A DNA stretch of 29,270 nt from Roseburia sp. GTDB taxonomy: Bacteria > Bacillota_A > Clostridia > Lachnospirales > Lachnospiraceae. Positions 8,192-15,247 of the stretch are shown in pieces. The notes under the pieces were generated by a model, which was not told where the DNA came from, made no database searches, and was given only the letters and a program-made list of their open reading frames with translations. The stretch covers positions 1 through 29,270 of the forward strand of contig JAFYQA010000219.1 of the NCBI GenBank assembly GCA_017547315.1, given 5' to 3'. Position 1 is the first letter of the stretch; every line of letters starts with the position of its first letter. A program made the position numbers and the translations under genes.

Positions 8192-10066
8192 ATGGGAGTT
8201 ACGATTAAAGAAGGAAATTATAATAAGTTTGGTGTATGCGAAGAAAAGGGAGGCTACATTTTTACCTTTACAGGTGAAAAAGAGCAGGAATGTTATATTC
8301 GCATTTATAATAAGACGAATGAATTGGTTGAGCGCATTTTAGTTCCAAAATCATACTGTATGGGAGCAGTACGTTCCGTATTTATCAGTGGATTAAAAGA
8401 AAAGGAATTGCGATATAATTATGAGATTGACGGAGAGATTATTACAGATATCTATGCAGATAAGATTATGGGCAGAGAGATATGGAATGATGCGAAGCGT
8501 CAGGAGTGTAATTATGCAGTTTATTGCGGCAAAGAGAAACAGGGATTTGACTGGGAAGGGGATGATTTTCCAGAGATTCCAAGAAACCAGATGGTGATGT
8601 ATAAGCTTCATACCAGAGGTTTTTCTATGGATGGAGGTGCCAAGGGTAAAAAACGTGGTACATTTGCGGCAATTGCAGAGAAGTTAGAATACTTAAAAGG
8701 ACTTGGTGTGACTACGATTGAGCTTATGCCGGTCTACGAATTCGAAGAGATTTTATTAGAAGAGAAACCAGGAATTCCAGACTATATCAGATGTCAGGCA
8801 AGTGAAAAAGATGTAGTAATTCCGGAAGATGGTGGTATCAAGGCAGTAGGACTTAATTATTGGGGCTATGGTCAAGGTAATTATTATGCAGTAAAATCTT
8901 CCTATGCAAGTACAAATAATGCATCGAAAGAGTTAAAAGAGCTGATTAAGCTAATGCACAAGAATGGTATGGAATGTGTATTAGAGATGTTTTTCCCAAG
9001 TGGAATGAATCAGAATGTTATTTTAAGCATTTTACGATTCTGGGTGAGAGAGTACCATGTGGATGGTTTTCATCTGCTAGGCGAGAGCGTACCGGTAAAA
9101 GCGGTAAGTCAGGATATGTTCTTGAGTAGAACAAAATTATTCTACCATGTATTCCCGGGAGAACTCTATGACGTAGAGAAAGCATATCCGAATCTTTATG
9201 TATATAATGATGACTATTTGTATGAGGCGAGAAAGCTTTTGAATCATAATGGAGGTTCTTTGGCTGAATTTGCAAATCAACAGAAGAAACAGCATGAGCA
9301 GGTTGGTTTTGTGAATTACGTTGCATGCAATAATGGTTTTACATTGATGGATACGTTTAGCTATCAGACAAAGCATAACGAAGAGAATGGCGAGAACAAC
9401 GTAGACGGTAATAACTGGAATTTCAGCAATAACTACGGTGTAGAGGGCAGATGTAATAAACGACATGTAGTAGAATTGAGAAAAAAACAGGTGATGAATG
9501 CACTCACAATGCAGTTTATGGCACAGGGCGTACCGCTTATCTGGGCTGGCGATGAGATGTGTAATAGCCAAAATGGTAATAATAATGCATACTGTCAGGA
9601 TAATAAGATAAGCTGGTTAAACTGGAAAAAAGATGGGAAAAATACATGGCTTACTGAATTTGTAAGTAAACTTGCAACATTCCGTAGGGCACATCCGATT
9701 TTAACACTTGATGCTCCGATGCATTTGAATGATTATAAGCGTAAAGGCTGCCCGGATTTGTCTTATCATGCAGATAGTGCGTGGTTATCCGGTTTCTATC
9801 AGGAAAATATCGCGCTTGGCGTTATGTATTGTGGTGATTATGTACAGATTGAAGAGAAGAGCGATGATTATATTTATGTCGGTTATAATTTCCGAGCATG
9901 TATGAATCGTCTTGCGTTGCCAAAACTTCCAAATAAGAAGAAATGGTATTTGGTAATGAACACCGCGGATATTAACGCACCATTTGCAGAAAAGGAAGTG
10001 TGTCTGGAAGAACAGCGGTTTTTCTCGATTGCAGCACAGTCTTGCGTTATTTTAATTGGAAAATAA
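8192..10066 (+). CDS. GlgX/isoamylase-like GH13 protein with all catalytic residues replaced (probable pseudoenzyme)
   Basis: The 624-residue protein aligns along its length with bacterial debranching enzymes: an N-terminal beta-sandwich (CBM48-like, residues 1-110), a region I motif 'NYWGYGQGNYYAV', the block 'KHNEENGENNVDGNNWNFS', 'VPLIWAGDEMCNSQ', and 'NNNAYCQDNKISWLNW'. These are nearly GlgX-identical. The catalytic positions are not kept. The nucleophile Asp of VDGFRFD is Leu296 in VDGFHLLG (290-297). The acid/base Glu strand reads LYVYNDDY (335-342) with no Glu. The transition-state His-Asp of TAHDGFTL is Asn380-Asn381 in ACNNGFTL. It has no signal peptide. I infer a non-hydrolytic glucan-binding or regulatory protein. 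The frame is intact, which argues against recent decay. Start: CGGAGG seven bases before the ATG. The DUF5662 gene follows 12 bases later. Confidence 0.85.
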   Translation: MGVTIKEGNYNKFGVCEEKGGYIFTFTGEKEQECYIRIYNKTNELVERILVPKSYCMGAVRSVFISGLKEKELRYNYEIDGEIITDIYADKIMGREIWNDAKRQECNYAVYCGKEKQGFDWEGDDFPEIPRNQMVMYKLHTRGFSMDGGAKGKKRGTFAAIAEKLEYLKGLGVTTIELMPVYEFEEILLEEKPGIPDYIRCQASEKDVVIPEDGGIKAVGLNYWGYGQGNYYAVKSSYASTNNASKELKELIKLMHKNGMECVLEMFFPSGMNQNVILSILRFWVREYHVDGFHLLGESVPVKAVSQDMFLSRTKLFYHVFPGELYDVEKAYPNLYVYNDDYLYEARKLLNHNGGSLAEFANQQKKQHEQVGFVNYVACNNGFTLMDTFSYQTKHNEENGENNVDGNNWNFSNNYGVEGRCNKRHVVELRKKQVMNALTMQFMAQGVPLIWAGDEMCNSQNGNNNAYCQDNKISWLNWKKDGKNTWLTEFVSKLATFRRAHPILTLDAPMHLNDYKRKGCPDLSYHADSAWLSGFYQENIALGVMYCGDYVQIEEKSDDYIYVGYNFRACMNRLALPKLPNKKKWYLVMNTADINAPFAEKEVCLEEQRFFSIAAQSCVILIGK

Positions 10067-10078
10067 GAAGTGGAATGA

Positions 10079-10690
10079 GTGGTTACTATGAAAGCATGGA
10101 AACACTTTTGTACCATTACCAGGCACAAAATACTGGTAATGAAGGGGTGCTTTGAACTGGGATTAATAGGGCAGGGATTATTGCATGATCTGACGAAGTA
10201 TTCACCTACAGAATTTTTGGTGGGATGCAAGTATTTTCAAGGCAATATGAGTCCGAATGATGCGGAACGTATGGATAAAGGGTATTCTGCAGCATGGTTG
10301 CATCACAAGGGGCGTAATAAGCACCATTTAGAGTACTGGTTAGATTATGGCGTGCCGGATAAGGAAGGCCCAAATAAGGGACAGAGAAAAGGCATTTGTG
10401 GAATGAAGATGCCGGTAAAATATGTTGTAGAGATGTATGTAGACCGTGTGGCGGCTTCTAAGAATTACCAGAAGGAGAAGTATCGCGATGACAGTGCTTT
10501 GATTTATTATCAGGGTGGAAAGGCAGGAACGCTGCTTCACGAAGATACGAAAGCATTGTTAGAATTACTTTTGATGATGTTAGCAAAGCACGGAGAAGAG
10601 AAGACGACGAGGTTCATTAAAAAAGAATTATTAAAGGGCAGAATTCCTTATGAGAAAACTGCCCTGATGGAATTGATTGAAAAATTATAA
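10079..10690 (+). CDS. DUF5662 family protein (HD-like, uncharacterised)
   Basis: The 203-residue protein resembles the DUF5662 family. It has an HD-type 'GLLHDLTKYSPTEF' (H36-D37) and a second His cluster 'AWLHHKGRNKHHLEYW' (H75, H76, H82, H83), which look like a metal site related to HD hydrolases. No reaction is known. The N-terminus is basic, with no signal peptide. The start is uncertain: GTG at 10079 is preceded by AGAAGTGG, while an in-frame ATG at 10088 lacks a good site. It lies 12 bases after the GH13-like gene and probably shares its transcript. Its 3' end overlaps the convergent rluA-type gene by six bases, leaving no room for a terminator between them. Confidence 0.8.
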   Translation: MVTMKAWKHFCTITRHKILVMKGCFELGLIGQGLLHDLTKYSPTEFLVGCKYFQGNMSPNDAERMDKGYSAAWLHHKGRNKHHLEYWLDYGVPDKEGPNKGQRKGICGMKMPVKYVVEMYVDRVAASKNYQKEKYRDDSALIYYQGGKAGTLLHEDTKALLELLLMMLAKHGEEKTTRFIKKELLKGRIPYEKTALMELIEKL

Positions 10691-11575
10691 TTGATTCCAA
10701 AAATCGTTCATATCTTGTGGCATAGGAGCTGTAAATTCCATGGTTTCTTTTGTGATCGGATGGACGAAATGCAGCTTGTGTGAATGGAGTGCTTGTCTTG
10801 GCAGTTCGTTAGAAGTTGGATGATATAAAAAGTCGCCGATTAAAGGATGACCAATGGATGACATGTGAACACGAATTTGATGGGTACGCCCGGTGTCTAG
10901 TTTTAGAGACAGTAGGGTGTATCCATTTTTTGTGCCGATCTTTTGATAATGTGTGATGGCACGCTCGCCGTTTTCATAGTCTATCTGACGTTCGATAGTA
11001 GATGCTTCTTTTCGACCGATTGGTGCGTCGATAGTGCCAAAATCGTCTGTTTCACCGCTTACGATGGCAAGATATTCCCGCTCGATACGTTTGATGGCAA
11101 CGTCCTGACTTAAGATAGCAGAACTCAACATATGTTTTGCTATAATGGTAAGGCCAGTGGTGTTTTTGTCTAAACGGTTGACACAACGGAATGTGTAAGG
11201 AATATTTTTACTTGCGAAATAGTAGCAGACAGCATTGGCAAGCGTGTTTTCATAGTGGTTTAAAGAAGGATGAATCGGCATATTGGCAGGTTTATCGATG
11301 ACCAGAATGTCTTCATCTTCGTATACGATAGAAAACGGTGCGTATATTGGTGGAATTTTTTCAGAACTTTCCTGTTCGATTAAATGTATTTCTAAAACAT
11401 CACCGGTTTTTAGTACGGTATTTACATATTCCCATGTTCCGTTTAAGAGAATTCCATTTGGGGTCTTTTTTAAATGTACGATAACGGCGTGAGGGTAGTC
11501 TTTTTGTTTGAGAAAGTTTAAAATCGTTGTGTGATTAGATTCTTCCGGAATAATGTATTTAAAGTGACGTTTCAT
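10685..11575 (-). CDS. RluA family 23S rRNA/tRNA pseudouridine synthase
   Basis: The 296-residue enzyme isomerises uridine to pseudouridine in structured RNA. It has the catalytic-Asp loop 'CVNRLDKNTTGL' (Asp136; the usual HRLD reads NRLD), the 'VYEDEDILVIDKPANMPIHP' strand before it, and the RluA C-terminal signature 'GRTHQIRVHMSSIGHPLIGD'. The N-terminal 70 residues look like a diverged S4 RNA-binding domain ('NFLKQKDYPHAVIVHLKK'). It is closest to the RluD/YjbO-like group, but the target uridine cannot be read. On the minus strand, AAGGAG is about five bases before the ATG. It diverges from the sigma-factor gene and runs into the DUF5662 gene, with stop codons sharing the palindrome TTATAA. 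Confidence 0.93.
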   Translation of the reverse strand: MKRHFKYIIPEESNHTTILNFLKQKDYPHAVIVHLKKTPNGILLNGTWEYVNTVLKTGDVLEIHLIEQESSEKIPPIYAPFSIVYEDEDILVIDKPANMPIHPSLNHYENTLANAVCYYFASKNIPYTFRCVNRLDKNTTGLTIIAKHMLSSAILSQDVAIKRIEREYLAIVSGETDDFGTIDAPIGRKEASTIERQIDYENGERAITHYQKIGTKNGYTLLSLKLDTGRTHQIRVHMSSIGHPLIGDFLYHPTSNELPRQALHSHKLHFVHPITKETMEFTAPMPQDMNDFWNQL

Positions 11576-11595
11576 TATGGAACTCCTTATGTATA

Positions 11596-11658
11596 AATTG
11601 TAACTATTCAGTGTAGCATTCGCAAAATCGCTTCTTGAGCTCTGAATAGTTATTACAA
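11596..11658. repeat. Long imperfect palindrome (TAACTATTCAG/CTGAATAGTTA) between divergent genes
   Basis: An 11-bp perfect inverted repeat, TAACTATTCAG (11601-11611) and CTGAATAGTTA (11642-11652), is extended outward by AATTGT / ACAAATT with small bulges. The 30-base centre is weakly structured. The 12-mer GTAACTATTCAG recurs at 15174-15185, so it may belong to a small dispersed repeat family. Confidence 0.7.
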
Positions 11659-11787
11659 ATTAATACACAAAGTATACAGAATTATGTGAGATTTGAAAAG
11701 TGGAGAAATATAAAAAAAGAAAATGAGGAAAAGCACAAAGAAAAGGTCGGTTACATAGAATGTAAAAAGAAGCTTTTAAGGTGCGTT

Positions 11788-12405
11788 TTGAAGACTTTTT
11801 TATATCCACTGACGTTAGAACAGGAAACAGAGTGTTTACAGAGAATGAAAAATGGCGACCTTGAGGCAAGAAATGAGTTGATTCTTAGGAATATGCGTCT
11901 CGTGGCACATGTTGCTAAAAAATACCAGAGCAGAGAAGAAGAATTAGAAGATTTGATTTCTATCGGTACAATCGGGCTGATAAAAGCGATTTCCACATAT
12001 AAAGAAGAATTTGGAAGCAGGCTTGCCACCTATGCGGTACGTTGTATTGATAATGAACTGCTGATGTATTTTCGTGCAAAAAAGAAAACCTCTAGGGAAA
12101 TGTCCCTTTATGAGCCAATCGGCACAGACAAAGAGGGAAATCAGATTCAGCTTGTAGATGTGATGGTGAGTGAAGAAGTGGACGTAATAGAGCAGATGGA
12201 ACGGAATCAGAAGACGGAAAAACTGGCAAAAATCATTTCTGAGGTCTTGAGTGGACGGGAGCTTTTTATAATTATTAATCGATATGGTTTGTTTCAGAAG
12301 GAGCCAATGACACAACGTGAGATTGCAAAAAAACTCGGGATTTCCCGGTCGTATGTATCGCGAATTGAGAAACGGGCATTGGAAAAATTAAAGAGGGCAT
12401 TTTAG
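11788..12405 (+). CDS. SigK-like sporulation-type RNA polymerase sigma factor
   Basis: The 205-residue product has sigma-70 regions 2 and 4. Region 2 reads 'RNMRLVAHVAKKYQ', 'DLISIGTIGLIKAI' and 'RLATYAVRCIDNELLMYFR'. The linker 'SLYEPIGTDKEGNQI' is typical of SigK/SigE. The region 4 helix-turn-helix is 'MTQREIAKKLGISRSYVSR'. In sporulating Firmicutes SigK directs late mother-cell genes; whether this organism sporulates is unknown. The usual 'ERERKIIVLRYGL' stretch reads 'GRELFIIINRYGL', which is diverged. The frame is open back to a GTG at 11686 (239 residues), but that codon has no ribosome binding site and the extra residues look like translated A-rich spacer. I chose TTG at 11788, preceded by AAGGTG, because SigK-like proteins begin near 'KTFxxPLT'. 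The coding sequence is not split by a skin-type element. Confidence 0.8.
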   Translation: MKTFLYPLTLEQETECLQRMKNGDLEARNELILRNMRLVAHVAKKYQSREEELEDLISIGTIGLIKAISTYKEEFGSRLATYAVRCIDNELLMYFRAKKKTSREMSLYEPIGTDKEGNQIQLVDVMVSEEVDVIEQMERNQKTEKLAKIISEVLSGRELFIIINRYGLFQKEPMTQREIAKKLGISRSYVSRIEKRALEKLKRAF

Positions 12406-12417
12406 TCTTTTCAAAAG

Positions 12418-12465
12418 AGATGGTATCTGTTATAATGCTAGATACCATCTTTTATCAATTTTTAG
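12418..12465 (+). terminator. Terminator after the SigK-like gene
   Basis: An 11-bp perfect stem AGATGGTATCT/AGATACCATCT (12418-12428 with 12440-12450) is followed by TTTATCAATTTTT. Confidence 0.75.
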
Positions 12466-12522
12466 GGCAGTTCGCCCAAATATCCAAGAAAAATTTAATA
12501 GAAAACAGAAGGGAATGAGTCT

Positions 12523-14079
12523 TTGTACAGTATTGTAACAACAGCAATTGTACAGGGCATTAAAAGTGTGCCCGTGTACGTAGAAGCAGATGTAAGTGAC
12601 GGTATGCCACTTTTTGAAATGGTGGGATTTTTGTCTCAGGAAGTGAAGGAGTCGAAGGAACGGGTGCGTACAGCGTTGCGCAATTCTGGTTATATGCTTC
12701 CAGCAAAACGAATTACCATTAATTTTATTCCGGCAAATATCAGAAAGACAGGTTCAGGATTTGATTTACCAATCGCACTGGCGATATTGTGTGCCATGGG
12801 AATTGTACCGGAAGAGTCACTGCAGAATCTTTTTGTGATTGGTGAGATTAGTTTGAAGGGAGAAATAAAGCCGGTAAATGGAATCTTGCCGATGGTATCT
12901 GGAATTTATGAAAAAGGAGTGAGTGGCTGCATTGTGCCTTATGAAAATGCAAAGGAAGCAGAGTTAGTGACTGGTGTAGCGGTTTTTGCACTAAAAACGT
13001 TACAGGAAGTAATTCTATTGTTGAATGGAGTGCCTTACGAGAAAATATTAGCGGATAGGAAAGCGGCTGATAATGAGCAAGGGAGTGTTGTAGCAAGTAT
13101 TTCAGGTACTATGGGGCATATACCGGATTTTGCAGAGATAAATGGTCAGCATGTGTTAAAACGTGCTTGTGAAATTGCAGTTAGCGGTATGCATAATCTA
13201 CTTATGATAGGACCTCCAGGTGCGGGGAAGACGATGGCAGCAATGCGAATACCGACCATATTACCGCCTCTTAATCCAGCGGAACAGATGGAGCTTTCGA
13301 AGATATATAGTGTGTGTGGTTTGTTTGCGAATCGGGAAACGTTGATGGATGTGAGACCGTTTTGTAGTCCGCACCATACGATAACACCACAGGGACTTGC
13401 TGGAGGTGGAATGGTTCCAAGGCCGGGGGAGATATCGTTAGCACATAAGGGAGTCCTATTTTTGGATGAGTTACCGGAATTTAAAAAGGACACGTTAGAA
13501 ATACTAAGACAACCAATGGAAGATAAAGTGGTTCGGCTGGCACGTTTAAATGGTAACTATGAGTATCCGGCGGATTTTATGTTGGTAGCAGCTATGAATC
13601 CTTGTAAATGCGGTTACTATCCGGATATGCAAAAATGTAGATGTAATGCAGCAGGGATTGAGCGTTATGCGAATCGGATTAGCCAGCCATTGCTAGACCG
13701 TATCGATATCTGTGTGGCAACGATGCAGATACCATTTGAAGAGTTAAATGGAGCATCGAAAGAAGAAACATCAGAACAGATAAGGGAACGTGTCATGGAA
13801 GTGCATGAAAGGATGCAGTATCGGTTCCGTGGGGAGAATTTTATGTTTAATAGTCAGATTCCGGCTGCAAAAATTAGGGAATATTGTAAATTGAACGAGA
13901 AACAGGAACACTATATGGAGCAGAATTATAAAAAAATGAATTTGACCGCTAGAACCTATCATAAGATTTTGAAAGTGGCGAGAACATTAGCGGATATGGA
14001 TAAATCGGAAGAAATTCTAATGAAACATCTGAATGAAGCAATCTGTTATCGCAATGTAGACAAGCAGTTATGGAGGTAG
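12523..14079 (+). CDS. YifB/ComM family Mg-chelatase-like AAA+ ATPase
   Basis: The 518-residue protein has the family layout: an N-terminal Lon-S5-like fold ('GLPVFEMVG'-type sequence, here MPLFEMVGF, and 'SGFDLPIALAIL'), then an AAA+ domain with Walker A GPPGAGKT (residues 230-237) and Walker B LFLDELPE (Asp315-Glu316), a 'NPCKCGYYPD' Cys-rich insert, and a C-terminal helical 'TARTYHKILKVARTLADM'. ComM is a hexameric helicase that promotes branch migration during natural transformation in Vibrio and Haemophilus. In Firmicutes the role is less clear, but the link to dprA, six bases downstream, fits DNA-uptake recombination. The start is TTG at 12523; no in-frame ATG lies near, and GAAGGGAA is about 9 bases upstream. 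Confidence 0.92.
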   Translation: MYSIVTTAIVQGIKSVPVYVEADVSDGMPLFEMVGFLSQEVKESKERVRTALRNSGYMLPAKRITINFIPANIRKTGSGFDLPIALAILCAMGIVPEESLQNLFVIGEISLKGEIKPVNGILPMVSGIYEKGVSGCIVPYENAKEAELVTGVAVFALKTLQEVILLLNGVPYEKILADRKAADNEQGSVVASISGTMGHIPDFAEINGQHVLKRACEIAVSGMHNLLMIGPPGAGKTMAAMRIPTILPPLNPAEQMELSKIYSVCGLFANRETLMDVRPFCSPHHTITPQGLAGGGMVPRPGEISLAHKGVLFLDELPEFKKDTLEILRQPMEDKVVRLARLNGNYEYPADFMLVAAMNPCKCGYYPDMQKCRCNAAGIERYANRISQPLLDRIDICVATMQIPFEELNGASKEETSEQIRERVMEVHERMQYRFRGENFMFNSQIPAAKIREYCKLNEKQEHYMEQNYKKMNLTARTYHKILKVARTLADMDKSEEILMKHLNEAICYRNVDKQLWR

Positions 14080-14085
14080 AAAAGG

Positions 14086-15177
14086 ATGCAGTATCAGTAT
14101 TGGCTATCTAATATAGAAGGAATTGGTTCGATTACAATAGGGAAACTTTTTCAGTATATAGAATCTGCAGAGGAGTTATATTTTTTGCCAGAAAATCAGT
14201 TTGAATCCATGGAAGAGATTGGAAAAATGGAACGGGAGAAGATTATAGCGAGTAGGAAGAGCTGGGATTTGACTGGTGCATGGGAAAAGTTTCGCGAGAA
14301 GGGGATTTCTTTTGTGTCTTGGGAAATGGATACATTTCCCGATAAATTAAGATGCATACATAATCCGCCTTATGGCATATATTTTAAAGGGAGATTGCCG
14401 GACGAGCGTAGAAAAGTAGTGGCAATTGTAGGCGCCAGACGTTGTTCAGAGTATGGCAGAAGTATGGCAGAAAAGTTGGGGGAAGAGCTTGCAAAATATC
14501 AGATACCTGTGATAAGTGGTATGGCGAAAGGTGTGGATTCTTATGCTCACATAGGAACTTTACGGGGCAAAGGAGAAACTTATGCAGTACTAGGCTGCGG
14601 TGTAGATGTATGCTATCCGGCAGCACATGAACAATTGTATCATGAAATTTTAGATGCAGGAGGTATTTTGTCAGAATATCTACCGGGAACGGAGCCAAAG
14701 CCACAGTTATTTCCGCCTAGAAATCGTATTATTTCTGCATTGAGTGATGTGACAGTACTTGTAGAAGCAAAAGAACGGAGTGGTTCTCTTATTACCGCGG
14801 ATTTTGCATTAGAACAGGGAAAAGATATTTATGCTTTTCCAGGAAGAACGACGGATGAACTTAGCTTTGGATGTAATGCACTGATAAGACAAGGTGCAGG
14901 AATTGTTACGAGTATTGATTCTTTTCTTGCAGATATTGGGATTTTAGGGCATAATGAATGTCAACAGGAGAGTCTTTTTGATAATTTTCCGAATTTATTA
15001 CTTGAAAAAGAGGAAAGCATGGTGTATAGTTGTCTCGATTTACGTCCGAGGAGTTTGGAAGAGATTTCTTTTCGGACAGGATATCAAACACAGTATTTGA
15101 CGATGCTCATTCAAGGAATGCTTCAAAAAGGCATAGTGAAGGAGACATTTCGGAATTATTATGTAAGAAATGTGTAA
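14086..15177 (+). CDS. dprA: DNA-processing protein DprA (Smf)
   Basis: DprA binds incoming single-stranded DNA and loads RecA during transformation. The 363-residue protein has an N-terminal helix-hairpin-helix-type segment ('LSNIEGIGSITIGKLFQYI'), the central Rossmann-like domain with 'AIVGARRCSEYG' (from residue 113), 'GMAKGVDSYAH' (from 145), 'AVLGCGVDVCYP', 'FPPRNRIISALSD' and 'RSGSLITADFALEQG', and a C-terminal winged helix ('DLRPRSLEEISFRTGY'). GGAGG inside the end of yifB serves as its ribosome binding site, so the two are translationally close. It forms an operon yifB-dprA, with topA 70 bases further on, the same order dprA-topA as in Bacillus subtilis. Confidence 0.96.
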   Translation: MQYQYWLSNIEGIGSITIGKLFQYIESAEELYFLPENQFESMEEIGKMEREKIIASRKSWDLTGAWEKFREKGISFVSWEMDTFPDKLRCIHNPPYGIYFKGRLPDERRKVVAIVGARRCSEYGRSMAEKLGEELAKYQIPVISGMAKGVDSYAHIGTLRGKGETYAVLGCGVDVCYPAAHEQLYHEILDAGGILSEYLPGTEPKPQLFPPRNRIISALSDVTVLVEAKERSGSLITADFALEQGKDIYAFPGRTTDELSFGCNALIRQGAGIVTSIDSFLADIGILGHNECQQESLFDNFPNLLLEKEESMVYSCLDLRPRSLEEISFRTGYQTQYLTMLIQGMLQKGIVKETFRNYYVRNV

Positions 15178-15215
15178 CTATTCAGAATAATTACAGAAAC
15201 GTCTGACTCTGTCAG
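15174..15215. repeat. Second copy of the GTAACTATTCAG repeat plus small hairpin in the dprA-topA spacer
   Basis: GTAACTATTCAG (15174-15185) overlaps the dprA stop codon and matches the 12-mer at 11600-11611. Here it forms a near-palindrome with AATAATTAC (15186-15194, one mismatch, loop CAG). A separate CTGAC-TCT-GTCAG hairpin lies at 15203-15215. Neither has a T-run, so termination is unlikely. Confidence 0.5.
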
Positions 15216-15247
15216 GGGAAATAGATAGGAGTTAAGGAGAAGCAGTT

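Noticed and set aside
11686..11787. GTG 11686 as start of the sigma factor
   Set aside because: No ribosome binding site; the encoded segment is A-rich and not like SigK N-termini. Kept only as an alternative.
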